From: VXYL01 sp965243175
GTDB lineage: Bacteria > Pseudomonadota > Gammaproteobacteria > Pseudomonadales > Azotimanducaceae
Assembly (NCBI GenBank): GCA_965243175.1
Contig: OZ251532.1
Location: 4,526,001 to 4,590,000, forward strand
Direction: 5' to 3'
DNA: 64,000 nucleotides
Part shown: positions 24,501 through 39,500 of the stretch, piece by piece
Layout: each line of letters starts with the position of its first letter
Numbering within the stretch: position 1 is the first letter of the stretch
Translations under genes and position numbers: made by a program
The notes under the pieces: generated by a model
Database searches by the model: none
Told to the model about the DNA's origin: nothing
What the model saw: only the letters and a program-made list of their open reading frames with translations

Positions 24501-27500
24501 GCGTTCAGCTGCGCCAGCGTGCGCACCTCGATGAGGCCGTCGTCGTCGAGGTCGTAGTCGCCGCGCTGGGGGATCGGGTCCATGCCGCGGTAGCTCAGCG
24601 CCGGATACTGCGCGTTCGTGCCGAAGTGCCAGGGGGATTCGTGCGGGACGCCGTCGCCGTCCACGTCGACGGCGTCCCAGCCGGCATAGATGCCCGTGGC
24701 CGAGGTTGGGGTCTTGAGCTGCGCCGTGGTGCGGCCGGCACCCTGCGCGGAGGTGGTGACGCCGCTGGTCTCGCGGTCCCAGTGGCTGGCCGTCGCCGTG
24801 CCCGTGCCAGCCGCCAGGCCGTGCTTGTTCTGCGTCTGGCAGCCGCTGCCGGTCACCGCGCCGGTCGCGTAGCTGGCGACGATGGCGCCTACGTTATGGC
24901 CGACGAGGCCGCCGGCACCGCCCGTGCCGCAGTCCGCCGACGCCTTCGAGTAGCTGGCGACGATGGTCGAGCCGGCGTTCGTCGACCCCACCAGGCCGCC
25001 GACGTTGGTGCCGCCCGCCACCGCGCCGGTCGCCCAGGCGGCTTCTACACGGCCCCAGAGCGTCCCCGCCAGCGGCGCCACGCTGCCGCTGACGCCGCCG
25101 TCCACGTAGGCGTTCGGCAGGCCCAGCGAGCGCAACACGCCGTCCGCCCGCACCCCCGAGAACAGCGCCGCCCAGTCGCGGCCGCGGTTGATGAACAGGT
25201 TGTGGATGGAGTGGCCGTTGCCGTCGAACACCGCGTTGAACGACTCCTCGCGGATGCGCCGCAGGCGCTCCTGGTAGGTCGTCGCCACGCTGGGGCCGAT
25301 GGGATCCCAGCCGTTGCCGCCGTTGTGCCAAGCGTCGTCCGGGTCGCTCGTGCCGCCGGTGTGCGTGGCGCCGTCGCCGTCGGTGTCGAAGTCCAGGTCC
25401 TGGGTGAGCTCGTAGCCGGTGCAGGTGGCGGCGCCGGAGACGGCCGGGCAGCCCATGCCGGCGCTGGCGCTGGCGAAGGCGCCGCTGGCGCCGCTGTAGT
25501 TGGCGGCGTTGCCGGCCGACACCGAGCCGTCGCCATCCAGATCCCAGCGGACGGCGTTGAGCTGGGCGAGCGTTGCGATCTCGATGAGGCCGTCTTCGTC
25601 CACGTCGAAGTCCGCGCCGGTGCGCTCGTCGTCCGAGACGCCGACGCGCAGCACCGACGACGTGTCGCCGTAGCCGCCGCCGGTGGCGCGGTGGGTGATG
25701 GTCACGGACTCGTCCACGGCGTCCGGCGCGTCGTCCACCGCGGCGGCGGTCACCGTCTGCGCCGTGCCCCAGTTCTGCGCGGTGAACGTCAACGACGCCG
25801 CGTCCACCGTCACCGCGCCAGCGTCGCCGCTGGTCACCGCCACCGTGACGGCGCCGGTCGGCGCTGCCGACAGCCGCACCGCGTAGTCGGCGCTTGCTCC
25901 CTCGGCCAGCAGCAGCGGGCCCGAGTTCAGCGGCGTGGTCGCCGGGTCGGCGTCGATCAGCACGGTGCCGCGGTCGTCGTCCGTCACCGTCACCGCAACC
26001 CGCGCCAGAGTGCCGACGCCGGCCGCCGAGAGCGTGATCGTCGTCGATTCGCCGTTCGAGTCGTCGTCCGCCTGCGCCGTCACGGTCACCGTCTGGGCGG
26101 TGCTCCAGTTCAGCGTCGTGAACGTCAGCGTCGCCACGTCCACCGACGCCGCGCCCGGGTCCGCGCTCGCCACCGCCACCGTGGTGGTCGCCGCCGGGGC
26201 GCTGTCCAGCACCGCCGTGAAGGAACCCGAGTTGGACCCCGTGGCCTCGTTCAGATCCAAGCTCGATGGCGACACCCTCGCCCCCAGCGACGGCGCCACG
26301 GACGCCGCGGCCGTGGTCAGCGTGCCGGGCAAGGGGTGCGCCGACGCCGCCACCGTCACCGACAGGGTGCGCGCCGTGGCGAAGTCCGTGTCGTTGTACG
26401 CCAGCGTCAGCGTCGCGGACGTGTCGCCGGCGGTCACGGCCGCCAGCGAGCCGACGGCGAGGCCGGACACGTTGGTGTTCAGCATGAAGCTCTGCTTCGT
26501 GACGCCGCTGGCGAACGTGGTGTCGGTCAGCGCCACCGTCACCTCAGCGCCGTCCAGGTTGGCCTCGGTCAGCGTTGCCGGGCGGCTCGTGAGCACGGCG
26601 GTCGGATCGACCACCGTGATGGCGAAGGTCAGCTCGTCGCGGTCGCTGGCGGCGCGGTTGGTGTCGCCGTCGTGGGCGTATATCGTCACCGTGGCCGCGC
26701 CGGCGGTGTTGGCGCGCGGCGTGCCGCACACCCCGCGCGCGCCGCAGACCCCCGCGAAGACGAGACCCGGCGGCAGCCCGCTCGCCGAGTAGGTGTAGCC
26801 CACGCCTTCGCCGCCGCCGGCCGCCGGCACCTGGAACGTCAGTATTTCGAAGTCCTTGCGGTAGGTCATGTCCGGCACCGTGCCGGTGAAGATCGGCGGC
26901 ACGTTCGGCTGCAGGGCCACCTGCCCGGCCACGTCGTGACCGCCGAATTTCAGCACCGGCCACTGCCAGCGGTCGCCGAAGTCCCAAGCGTCGTCGTCCG
27001 CGTCCGCTGCCACGCCGACCAAGTTGTCGCCGTCCACGTCCTGGTCGTCCCAGGCGGCGTAGATGCCCGTGTAGCCGGTGGGGGCGCGCAGATTCTCCGA
27101 GGTCTCGCCCTCGGGCGAGCTAGCGTCCGAGTCGTCGTCGATACCGCTCCGGTTCACGTCCCAGTAGCTGGCCGTGAACGTGCCGGCGCCGCCGGCCAGG
27201 CCGTGCTTGTTCGGGCAGGCGCCCGTCACCGCGCCGGTCGCGTAGCTGGCGGCGATGGTTCCCGCGTTGGCCCCCGCCAAGCCGCCGGCGAGGTCGCTCG
27301 AAGCTGAACCGGAGCACGCCGCCGATGCCGTCGAGTAGCTCGCCACGATCGCCGAAGACGCCGTCGCGCTGCCCGCCAGGCCGCCGACGTGCGAGCCGCC
27401 GCGCACCGAACCGGTGGTCCAGACCGCGGATATCCGGGCGGCGTTCTCGCCGACCAGCAGGCCGGCGTAGTTCCGCGCGGCGACATGGCCGTTGGCGACG

Positions 27501-30500
27501 CCCAGCGAGCGGATTTCGGCGGCCGCGGAGGCGTTGCCGAACAGCCCCGCATAGTGCTGCGAGCGGTTGATGAACAGGTTCGACACGCGGCGTCCGTTGC
27601 CGTCGAAGGTCGCCGTGTAGGGCGCGCCCTGGCTGCCGATGGGCCGCCAGCCGGCGCCGCCGTTGTGGTAGGCGTCGCCCGAGTCGCCGGCACCGCCCGT
27701 GTGCGTGGAACCGTCGCCGTCGGTGTCGAAGTCGAGGTCGTTGCCCAGCTCGTAGCCGGCGCAGTCGTTGTCGTCGGCGTCGTCCGTGCTGGTCGGACAG
27801 CCCATGTCGGCGGCGTGGTTGCGGAATGCGTTGCGGTACGGGCCGGCGTTGAGCGAGAACGCGGCGCCGTCGCCGTCCAGGTCCCAGCGGATGGCGTTCA
27901 GCTGGGCGAGTGTGCGCACTTCGATCAGGCCGTTGTCGTCGGTGTCGTAGTCGCCGCGCTGGAGCACCGGGTCGGCGCCGCGATAGCGGAGCGCCGGGTA
28001 TTCCGAACTCTTGCCGAAGTGCCAGGGCGACTCGCGGGGGTCGCCGTCGCCGTCCACATCCAATTGGTCCCAGCCGGCGTAGATGCCGGTGGCCGAGGTC
28101 GGCGCCTGCAGATGCACAGTGGTGCGGTCGACGCCCTGCGCGGAAACCGTGGTGCCGCTGGTCTCGCGGTCCCAGTAGCTCGATGTCGCCGTGCCGGCGC
28201 CGCCGGCCAGGCCGTGCTTGTTCGCTGTCGGGCAGGCGCCGGCGACTGCTCCGGTCGAGTAGGTGGCGACGATGGTTCCGGCGTTGGCGCCGACCAGGCC
28301 GCCGGCGAGGTCGGTCGAGTTGGTGCCGGTACATTCCGCCGACGCCTTCGAGTAGCTCGCCACGATCGTCGACGTCGTGGTCGCCGCGCCCACCATGCCG
28401 CCGATGTGCGAGCCGCCGCGCACCGAGCCGCTGGTCCACACCGCAGCGATGCGGCCGGCGTTCTCGCCCGACAGTGCGCCACTGAAGTTCCGAGCGTTGA
28501 CGTAGGCTCTGGCCACCCCCAGCGACCGCACCGTCGCGCCGCTGGCCGTGCCGCCGAACAGCCCGGCGTAGCGGCGCGAACGGTTGACGTAGAGGTTGTG
28601 GATGGTGTGGCCGTTGCCGTCGAAGGTCGCGTTGAAGTGCGTCCCGTCGCTCGGCGCCGAGGCCGGGCCGATGGGATCCCAGCCGCTGCCGCCGTTGTGG
28701 TACTTGTCGTCGGAGTCGCTGACGCCGCTGGCGTGGGTCGTGCCGTCGCGGTCGGTGTCGAAGTCCAGGTCCTGGGTCAGTTCGTAGCCGGTGCAGGTGG
28801 GCGTGCCGGAAACCGCCGGGCAGCCCATGCCGACGGCGCGTTGCGGGAAGGCATTCGCGTAGGCGCCGCCATCGCCGGTCGTCGGGGCGCCGTCGCCGTC
28901 CAGATCCCAGCGCATGGCGTCCAGCTGCGCCAAGGTGGAGACCTCGATCAGGCCGTTTTCGTCCGTGTCGTAGTCCGTGTTGGCGCGCTGGGCGTCCGAC
29001 ACGGCCACGCGCAGACGCGCCGCGGCGCCGCCGTAGCCGCCGCCGGTGGCGGCATGGGCGACGATCACGGACTCGTCCACGGCGTCGGTCGCATCCGCCA
29101 CCGCGGTGGCGGTCACCGTCTGCGGCGTGTTCCAGTTCCGGGTGGTGAACGTCAGCGACGACTGATCCACCGTCACCGCGCCGGCGTCGTTGCTGGCCAC
29201 CGCCACCGTCGCATCGGCCGTGGGCCGCGCCGACAGCCGCACCGCGTAGCCGGCGCTGTCGCCCTCGCTCAGCAGCAGCGGGCCGGCATCCAGCGCCGGC
29301 GTCGCCGGGTCGGCGTCGATCAGCACTGCGCCGCGGTCGTCGTCCGTCACCTTCACCCCGACCGTCGCCAAGGTGCCGACGCCGGCGGTCGAGAGCGTGA
29401 TGGTCGGCGATTCGTCGTCCGGGTCGTCGTCGTCGCGGGCCGAGACGGTCACGGTCCGCGCGGTGCTCCAGTTCTGCGTGGTGAACGTGAGCGTCGAAGG
29501 GTCCACCGTCACGGCGCCGGCGTCGCTGCTCGTGACCGCCACCGTCGTGTTCGCCGCCGGGGCGCTGTCCAGCACCGCCGTGAACGTGCCGGTGTTGGCG
29601 GCGCCGGCGGCCTCGGTGAGCGCCAGGCTCGATGGCGTCGCCGTGATCTCCAGCGACGGCGCCACGGCCACCGGCGCCGTGGTCAGGGCGCCGGCCAGCG
29701 TGTGCGCGGACGCGGCCACCGTCACGCCCAAGGCGCGCACCGCGTCGAAGTCCATGCGTTTGTAGTCCAGCGTGAGCGTCGCCGCGGCGTCGCCAGCAGT
29801 CACCGCCGCCAGCGAGTGGACGGCGAGCCCGCGTATGGTGGTGTTCAGCCTGAAGCTCGACTTCGTGACGCCGCTTGCGAACGTGGTGTTGGTCAGCGTC
29901 ACCGTCACCTCGGCGCCGTCCAGGTTCGCCTCGGTGAGCGTTGCCGGTCGGCTCGTGAGCGCCACGGTCGGCGTCACCACCGTGATGGTGAACATCAGCG
30001 TGGCGTGGTCGCTGTCCTCGAGGTTGGTGTCGCCGTCGTGGGCGTGGATGGCCACCGTGGACACGGTGTTCGCCGTCGGCGTGCCGCACACCGTGCGCAC
30101 CGCGCAGTTCGGGGCGCCGAAGGAGAGGCCGGCCGGCAGACCCGTCGCGGAGTAGGCGATCGCGAGCTCGCCGCCGCTGGCCGCCGGCACTTGGAACGCC
30201 GCGATCGGCATGTTCCGCCGGAACGTCTTGTTCGGCACCGTGCCGCTGCCGAAAGTGGGCGGTTCGTTCGGCTGCAGGGCGAACTGCCGCGCCACGTCCA
30301 GGCCGCCGAACTTCAGCACCGGCCACTGCCACCGTTCGCCGAAGTCCCAAGCGTCGTCGTCGCCCGTCTCCGCCGGCAAGCCGGCTTCACCGGGGGTGCC
30401 GTTGCCGTCCACGTCCTGGTCGTCCCAGGACGCGTAGATGCCCGCGTAGCCGGTGGGAGCGCGCATGTTCGCCGTCGTCTCGCCCTCGGGCGAGGCGGTG

Positions 30501-33500
30501 CCGGCGTCGTCCGTGATGCCGCTGCGGTCCACATCCCAATAGCTGGCGATGAACGCGCCGGCGCCGCTGGCCAGGCCGGGCCTGTTCGCCGCCGGGCAGC
30601 CGCCGGTCACCGCGCCGGTGGCGTAGCTCGCCGCGATGGTGCCCGAGTTCACCGCCGCCAAGCCGCCGGCGAAGCGGCCGGCGCCGGCGACGCAAGACGC
30701 TGTCGCCGTCGAGTAGCTCGCCACCACCGTCGCGCCCGAACCGATCGTTCCCACCAGGCCGCCGACGTTGGTCTGGCCGGCCGCGGCACCGCTCGCCCAA
30801 ACGGCAGCCACACGGCCGGCCACCGTGCCGGCCAGCGGCGCCACCGAACCGTGGCCGCTGCGCACCCGGGCGTTCGGCAGGCCCAGCGAACGCACCACCG
30901 CGCCGGGGCGCAGCGCCGCGAACAGGCCCGAGTAGTCGCGGCTCCGATTCACCAGCAGGTTCTCGATCACGTGGCCGTTGCCGTCGAAGATCGCGGTGAA
31001 GTTCGTCGTGTCGCTCGGCGCCCAGCGCCAGCCGAGAGGATCCCAGCCGGCGCCGCCGTTGTAGTAGGCGTCGCCGCTGTCGGCGGTGAAGGTGCCGCCG
31101 CTCGGTTCCGTCCAGGTGGCACCGTCGTCATCGGTGTCGAAGTCCAAGTCGCGGGTGAGCTCGTAGCCGATGCAGGCGTCCGGGCTCTCGTTCGCGTCGG
31201 GGCCGTCCGGGCAGCCCATGCCGGCGGCAGCGCCTCGGAACGCGTTGCCGTAGTTGGTGGCGTCGCCGGCGGACACCGCGCCATCGCCGTTCAAGTCCCA
31301 GCGCACGGCGTTCAGCTTGGCCAGCGAGTCGATCTCGATCAGGCCGTCCTCGTCCGCGTCGTAGTCCGTGCCGGTGCGCTCGCTGTCGCGCACAGCCACG
31401 CGCAGCGTCGCCGAGACGCCGTCGTAGTCGCTCGCGCCGCTGGCCGTGTGCGTTACCCGCGCTGTTTCGTCCACGGCGTCGGCGTCCACGGCCGCCCGTG
31501 CCGCCACGGTCTGCCCGGTGTTCCAGTTGGTGGCGTTGAACGTCAACTGCGCCGGTGCCGAGGACACCGCTGGATTGTCGCTGGCGAGCGTCACCGTCAC
31601 CGACGCCGACGGTACACGCGACAGCTTCACCGTGTAGCGCTTCAGCCGCGCCGCGCCTTCGTCGAGGAGCAGCCGCCGGCGGTCGAGCAGCAAACTCGTC
31701 ACCTCGTCGTCATCGACAACGGCCGTCAGCGTTGCCGAGACGCCGTCGTAGCCGCCGCCGCTCGCCGCATGGGTGAGCGCCAGGCTCTCGTCGAGCGCAT
31801 CGGTGTCCTGCACGGCGCGCACCGTCACCGTCTGCCAAGTGTTCCAGTTGGCCGTCGAGAACGACAGCGTGTTCTGCACGCCGCCGGTGCCGCCGTCGGT
31901 GTCGTCCACGGTGACGGCACCGGTGTCGGCGCTGGTGATCGTCACCGTCACGGCAGCGGACGGCGCGCCGGTCAGCCGCACCGCATAGCGCTTCGCGTAC
32001 GCCGCCAGCGCCTCGTTCTCGCTCAGCGCCAACGGCCCGGGATCCACCGTGGAGGTCGTCGAAGGATCGGCGTCGATCTCGATGCCGCCCACGGTGATCG
32101 TGAAGCGCAAGGCCGTGCTCTTGGCGCCGATGGCGTCGCTTGCCCAGACGGTGACCGGAAAGCTTCCGGTGCGCGTCGGGGCACCGCAGATCGTGCGCTG
32201 CGCCGAGCAGGCGCCGGCGCCGTTGGCGTCGAACGACAGGCCGGGCGGCAGCCCTTCGATGCGGTAGGCGACAGCGCCGCTGCCGTGGCTGGCGGCCGGG
32301 ACCTGGAACGACTGGACGTTCACGCCCACGCGCGCCGTCTTGGCCGGCACCGACCCGCTGCCGAAGTCCGGCGGTGGCAGCTGCAGGGTGAACTGGAAGG
32401 CGGTGTCGAAGCCGGCGTAGTTGAGCACGGGGTACTTGTCACTCGCGCCGTAGTCCCAAGGGTCCTCGCCCCGGCTGCCGTCGCCGTCCACATCCAGGTT
32501 GCCCCAGTTGGGGATGGTGGACGCCGCTTGCAGCTGGCTGGTGTTTTGGGCAGAGGCGCCGCCGCAGACGCTTTGGCCCGTGGTCTGCCGGTCGCAGTAG
32601 TTGTGAGTGGAGGCGCTGCTGGCGCCGAAGCCGTTGGTCCGTCCCGGCCGCGAGTCCGACGTCAAGGCAACCAGGGAAGGCCTGCCCGTGGCGTAGGAGG
32701 AATGCACCGCGCTGCCGGCCGTGGGTTCGCCAGCGAACGACCCGGCGATGCGCGCCCGAACCGGGCCGATGGCGTACGACGCCACGACCGTTCCGCTGAC
32801 CCGCGCCGCCAGTCCGCCCCCGAAACCCTCGCCGGTACCGGCGCCGACGAAGCTGGTGCGGGTGATGTGGACGGACGCGGCGGAGAAGCTGGCCGCCAGC
32901 CGCCCGCTGACCAGATTCACCAAGCCGCCGGCACTTTCGCCGGCGAAGACCCTGCCGGCGCTCCAGCAGGCCAGCGCGGTGCCGCTCAGCTCGTCCGCCA
33001 GCGCGGCCGCCCTGCTCATCGCGCCGGTGGCGCGGACATTGACGTTCGGCAGCCCCAGCTTTCTGACCTGGCCGCTGATGGTGGAGAACAGCGCCGCGCT
33101 GTCGGCGCGGTCGATGGTGAGGTTGTCGATGCGGTGGTGGTTGCCGTTGAAGGTGGCCGTGAAAACGCCGGCTGCGCCGGCGGCGCCGGCGGCGCCAATG
33201 GGCATCCAGTTGGGGTAGGAGTTCGGATCGTCGGCGTCGACGTCGTCGTCGCCGTCGGTGTCGAAATCCAAGTCGCCCGTCAGTTCGTAGCCGGTGCAGG
33301 AATCCGGGACGTCTCCAGCGTCGCTGCCGTCCGGACAGCCCATGCCGGGCGCGGGGGCGGGGAACACGCTGGCGTAGTCGTCGGCGTTGGCACCGGTCAC
33401 CGCGCCGTCGCCGTCGAGATCCCAGCGGATGGCGTTGAGCTGGGCAAGGGATCTGATCTCGATCAGGCCGTCCTCGTCCGCGTCGTAGTCCGTGCCGACC

Positions 33501-36500
33501 TGCTCGTCGTCCTGCGCGGCGACGAACAGAGCGTAGGTGGCGCTGCCGTAGCCGCCGCCGCTGGCGGTGTGGGCGAGGGTGGCCGCCTCGTCGCCGCTGC
33601 CCGCGTCCTCGGCCACTGTCACCGCCACCGTCTGCGCGGTGTTCCAATTGGTCGTGCTGAACGTCAGCGTCGCTTGAACGCCGGCCGTCGCGCTGGTGTC
33701 CGCGGTCACGTCGGTGTTGTCGCTGACCACCGTCACCGTGACGCTGCCGCTCGGCTGGCTGGCGAGCACGACGGTGTAGGTGGACGCGGCGCCCTCGTCG
33801 ACGACGATCGTCGGCGGATCCAGCGTCGCGGCGCGCGTCGTCGCGCGGAGCGTCACGGCGTACGCCGCGACGATCGGCGGATCGGCGGCGGTCACCGTGA
33901 TCGTGAAGTTCAAGGCCGTCCTTTTTGCGCCGACGGCGTCGGTCGCCCAGACGGTGACGGCGGACTCTCCGACCAGCGTCGCCCTGCCGCAGATCGTGCG
34001 CGCCGCCGAGCAGGCGCCGGTGCCGTCGGCGTCGAACGCGATGCCGGGCGGCAATCCTTCGACCGAGTAGACCACCGCGCCGGCGCCGTGGCTGGCCGCC
34101 GGAACCTGGAACCGGATGTCCGTGCCGGCGCGGGCCGTCTGGGCCGGCACCGAGCCGCCGCCGAAGCTCGGCGCCCGCTGTATGGCGAACTGGAAGGCGG
34201 TATCGAGGCCGGCGTAGCTGAGCACGGGGTATTGGCTGCTGGTGCCGAAGTCCCAAGGATCCTCGTCCGCCGTGCTGTCGCCGATCACGTCCAGGTCGTC
34301 CCAGTTGGCGTAGTGGCCGCTCGCACTGGTGGGCGCTTGCAGCTGGCCGGTACTTTGGAACGAGGAGCCGTTACAAGCCGTCCGGCCCGTGGTGAAATAG
34401 TCGCACCAGTTGTCGAAGTTGCGGGCACCGGACGAAAAGGAGCCGGCGAAGCCATTCGCAGATCCCGAAGCACCAACCGCGGTTGGCATGCCCGTGGCGT
34501 AGTTGGCGCGGTACGTAGAGCCGGTGTTCTGCCGGCCAACGAACGACCCGGCTCGGTGCCCCCTTACGGTGCCGATGGCGTACGACGCCACGATCACTCC
34601 CGATCCGCCGACCTCCGCCGCCAGCCCGCCCGCTTGTCCGCGCCGGAAATTCGTGCTCGTGGTTTGGGTGGCGTGGACGGATGCGGCGGAGAAGCTGGCC
34701 CCCAGCCGGCCGCCGACCAGATTCACCAGGCCGCCGGCCTTGTCCACGGCGACGACGCTGCCCGTGCTCCAGCAGGCCAGCGCGGTGCCGTCCAGCACGT
34801 CGGCCAGCGCGCCCGCCTTGCTCAGCGACCCGGTGGCACGGACGTCGACGTTCGGCAGCCCCAGCTTCCTGACCTGGCCGCTGATGGTGGAGAACAGCGC
34901 CGCGCTGCCGGCGCGGTTTATGGTGAGGTTGAAGATGCGGTGGTGGTTGCCGTTGAAGGTGGCCGAGTACGTGCCGCCTATCGGCGCCCAGTTGGGGTAG
35001 GAGTTCGGATCGTCGGCGTCGACGTCGCCGTCGTCGTCGGTGTCGAAATCCAAGTCGCCCGTCAGCTCGTAGCCGGTGCAGGAATCCGGGACGTCGCCAG
35101 CGTCGCTGCCGTCCGGACAGCCCATGCCGGCGGAAGCGTCGGGAAACGCATTCGTGTAGTTGGCTCTGTCGCTGGAGGACACCGCGCCATCGCCGTTGAG
35201 GTCCCAGCGGATGGCGTTGAGCTGGGCGAGAGAGCTGATCTCGATCAGGCCGTCCTCGTCCACGTCGTAGTCCGTGCCGGTCTGCTCGTCGTCCTGCACG
35301 GCGACGAACAGGGCGTAGGTGGCGCTGCCGTAGCCGCCGCCGCTGGCGGTGTGCGTGAGGGTGGCCGTCTCGTCGCCGCTGCCCGCGTCGCCGGCCGCCG
35401 CCACCGTCACCGTCTGCGCGGTGCTCCAGTTGGTGGCGCTGAACGTCAGCGTGGTCTGGACGCCGGTCGCCGTGCTGGTGTCCGCGGTCACGTCCGTGTT
35501 GTCGCTGGCCACCGTCACCGTGACGTTGGTGCTCGGCTGGCTGGCGAGCACGACGGTGTAGGTGGACGAGGCGCCCTCGTCGACGAGGATCGTCGGCAAG
35601 TCGAGGGTCGCGGCGCGGGTCGTCGTGTCGAGCGTGACGGCGCGCGTGGCGGCGATCGTCGTTGGGTCGGACGCCACCGCGATCGTGAAGCTCAGGCCGG
35701 TCCTTCTGGCGCCGGGGACGTCGAGCGCCGCCCAGACGGTGACGTTGAACATTCCGGCCAGCGTCGGCGTGCCGCAGATGGTGCGCTGCGCCGAGCACGC
35801 GCCGTTGCCGTCGGCGTCGAACGCCATGCCGGGCGGCAATCCGGTCGCCGCGTAGGCGATCGTGCCGCCCGCGCCGTGGCTGGCCGCCGGCACTTGGAAC
35901 GACGGGGAAGCGCCGACGCTGGTCGTCTGCGCCGGCACCGTGCCGCTGAAGCTCGGCGGCCACTGGAAGGCGGTGTCGAGGCCGGCGTAGCTGAGCACGG
36001 GGTATTGATTGCCCGTGCCGAAGTTCCAAGGATCTTCGTCCGAGGCGCCGTTGCCGTTCACGTCCAGGTCGTCCCAGTTGGCGTAGATGCCGGTCGCCGC
36101 TGTGGGCAACTGCATCTGGCTGGTGGTTCCCAGCCCAGCGTCTTGGCAGCCGCCCTGGCCCGTGGTGTGGAAGTTGCACCAGTTGTCGAGCCTGAGGGCA
36201 GCGGGGTCGACACGGACGCTGGTGAAGCCTTGGGAGACGGAGGACAAACCCGTGGCGTAGCTGGCCCGTATCGTCCCGCCGGTGTTCCGCTGGCCAACGA
36301 ACGACCCGGCTGAGCGCGCGCTGACGGCGCCGACGGCGTACGACGCCACGATCACGCCCGTTCCGCTGACCTCCGCCGCCAGCCCGCCGGCATGGGCACT
36401 CCTGGAAACGGTATCGGTAACGACGACGGACGCGGCGGAGAAGCTGGCCGCCAGTCGGCCGCTCACCAACCGCACAAGGCCGCCGGCCTGATTGTCCACC

Positions 36501-39500
36501 GCGACGACGCTGCCCGTGCTCCAGCAGGCCAGCGCGGTGCCGCTCAGCACGTCGGCCAACGCGGCCGCATTGCTGCCGCCCCCGGTGGCGCGGACGTCGA
36601 CGTTCGCTAGCCCCAGTTTCCTGACGGTGCCGCTGATGGTGGAGAACAGCGCCGCGCTGCCGGCGCGGTTGATGGTGAGGTTGGAGATGGCGTGGTTGTT
36701 GCCGTCGAAGACGGCTGAGTAAGTGCCGCCGATGGGCGTCCAGTTGCTGAAAGAGTCCGGATCGTCGGCGTCGACATCGCCGTCGCCGTTGGTGTCGAAG
36801 TCCAAGTCGCCGGCCAGTTCGTAGCCGGTGCAGGGGTCCGCGACGTCGCCGGCGCCGCCGCCGTCCGGACAGCCCATGCCGGCGGCGGCGCCAGGGAATG
36901 CGACGGCGTAGTTGGCGGCGCCGAAGCCGGTCGTCGCGCCGTCGCCGTCGAGGTCCCAGCGGATGGCGTTGAGCTGGGCGAGGGAGCGGATCTCGATCAG
37001 GCCGTCTTCGTCGGCGTCGTAGTCCGTGCCGGTCTGCTCGTCGTCCTGCACGGTGACGAACAGGTCTTGGGTGATGGTGCCGTAGACAGCGCTGACGGTG
37101 TGTACGAGGGTGGCCGTTTCGTCGCTGCCGCCGGCGTCGTCCACCGCCGTCGCCGTCACGATGCGGGCGGTGTTCCAGTTGCTCGCATCGAACGTCAGCG
37201 CGGTCTGGACGCCGGGCGCCGCGCTGGTGTCCGCGGTGACGGCGGCGTTGTCGCTGGCCACCGTCACCGTCACCGCGACGCCGCGGCCGGGCTGCGTGTC
37301 GAGCACCACGGTGTAAGTGGACGAGGCGCCCTCGGCGAGCGCGATCGACGTCGGCGCCAACGTCACGGCGAGCGTCGTCGCCGGGTCGGACGTGACGGTG
37401 ATGGTGAAGCGCAAGGCGGCCCGGCGCGTACCGAGGTCGTCGGCCAAAGCCCAGATGGTGACGGCGAAGGTTCCGGCCTGCGTGGGGGCGCCGCATATCG
37501 TGCGCTCGGCACCGCAGGCGCCGGTGCCGTCGGCGTCGAACGACAGGCCGGGCGGCAGCCCGGTCGCCGTGTAGGCGATCGCCCGGCTGGCGGCCGGAAT
37601 CTGGAACGACTGGATGTTCACGCCGGCGCCGGCCGTCTTGTTCGGCACCGTGCCGCTGCCGAAGTCCGGCAACGGCTGCTGCATGGCGAACTGGAAGGCG
37701 GTGTCGAGGCCAGCGTAGCTGAGCACAGGGTATTGGTTGCTCGTGCCGAAAGCCCAGGGATCCTCGTCCGCAGTGCTGTCACCGTTCACGTCCAGGTCGT
37801 CCCAGTTGGCGTAGATGCCGTCCGCCCTGGTGTTCGCTTGCAGCTGGCCGGTAGTTTTTTGCATGGCACCGACGCAGTTGATCCGGCCCACGGTGTAAAA
37901 GTCGCAGTAGTTGTCGAAGTTGCGGGCGCCGCTTTGCCTGCTGCCGACGAAGCCCCCCGCACCTCCCGACCCGCCCGCCGCAACCGCGAGTGGCCTGCCT
38001 GTGGCGTAGTTGGCGCGCTGCGTTCCGCCGTTGTTCTGCTGGCCAACGAACGACCCGGACCGGTATGCCTCCACGGCGCCGATGGCGTACGACGCCACGA
38101 TCAGTCCCGATCCGGCGACCCCCGCCGCCAGTCCGCCGCCAAATCCAACCTCGGGATGCACGACGGCGGTGTCGGTGACGCGAACGGACGCGGCGGAGAA
38201 GCTGGCCCCTAGGCGGCCGCTGACCAGATTCACCAGGCCGCCGGCCCGATCCACGGCGACGACGCTGCCCGTGCTCCAGCAGGCCAGCACGGTGCCGCTC
38301 AGCACGTCGGCCAGCGCGGCCGCCTTGCTCAGCGACCCGGTGGCGCGGACGTTGACGTGTACCAGCCCCAGCTTCCTGACGGTGCCGCTAATGGTGGAGA
38401 ACAGCGCCGCGCTGCCGGCACGGTTGATGGTCAGGTTGAAGATGCGGTGGTGGTTGCCGTCGAAGGTGGCCGAGAATGCGCCGGCGATGGGCGTCCAGTT
38501 GGGGTAGGAGTTCGGGTCGTCGGCATCGACATCGCCGTCGCCATCGGTGTCGAAGTCCAAGTCGTTCGACAGCTCGTAGCCCGTGCAGTCGTTGTGGTCC
38601 GGGTCGTCCGCAGTGGTCGGGCAGCCCATGTCCTCGGCATGGCCGGGGAACGCCTTGCGGTAGGCGGCGGCGTTGCCCAAGGAGGGGGCGCCGTCGCCAT
38701 CGAGGTCCCAGCGGACGGCGTTCAGCTGGGCGAGGGTGCGAATCTCGATCAGGCCGTTGTCGTTCGTGTCGTAGTCGCCGCGCTGAGCCAACGGATCCAT
38801 GCCCCGGTAGCTCAGCACCGGGTACTGCGACGCGTCGCCGAAGTCCCAGGGCGCTTCCGTCGCAGAGCCGTCGCCGTCGACGTCCAATCGATCCCAGCGG
38901 GCGTAGATGCCGGTCGCCGTGGTCGGCGTCTGCAAGGCGCTCGTGGCGCGGTCCGAGCCGCCGCCGCTGGCGTTGCGTCCACTTGCCTCGGTGTCCCAGT
39001 AGCTCACCGTGAAGGCACCGTTGGCGCTGTCGGTTCCGACCAAGCCGCCAGCCGCGGGCGCCGAACCGTCCACCAGTCCGGCGGCGTAGGACGCCGTCAC
39101 GGCGCCGCCCAGGTCCCAGCCGATCAGCCCGCCCACGTTGGCCGCTCCGGTCAGCGCCCGTACCGGCCCGGCGGCGTAGCTCGCCAAGACGAGGCCACGA
39201 TGCTTGCGCCCCACCAAGCCGCCGGCGGCGCTGTCGGCGGACACCTCCGCCGTCGAGTAGCTCGCCGCCACGCGGCTGCCGCGAATGCGCATCCGCCCCA
39301 CCAAGCCACCGGCGTCGCCGTTGGCGCCGCCGGTCGAGTCCGCTGCCACGCTGCCGGTCGAGTAGCTGGCGACGACGGTGCCCGTCAGAAGGCCCGCCAG
39401 CGCCCCCACGTACGCCGGGGAGGCACCGGCCCGAACGTTAACGTTCGCGTCGGGCAGGCCCAGGCCCTCCACCCTGCCGGAAACCCGCGCGAACAGCCCC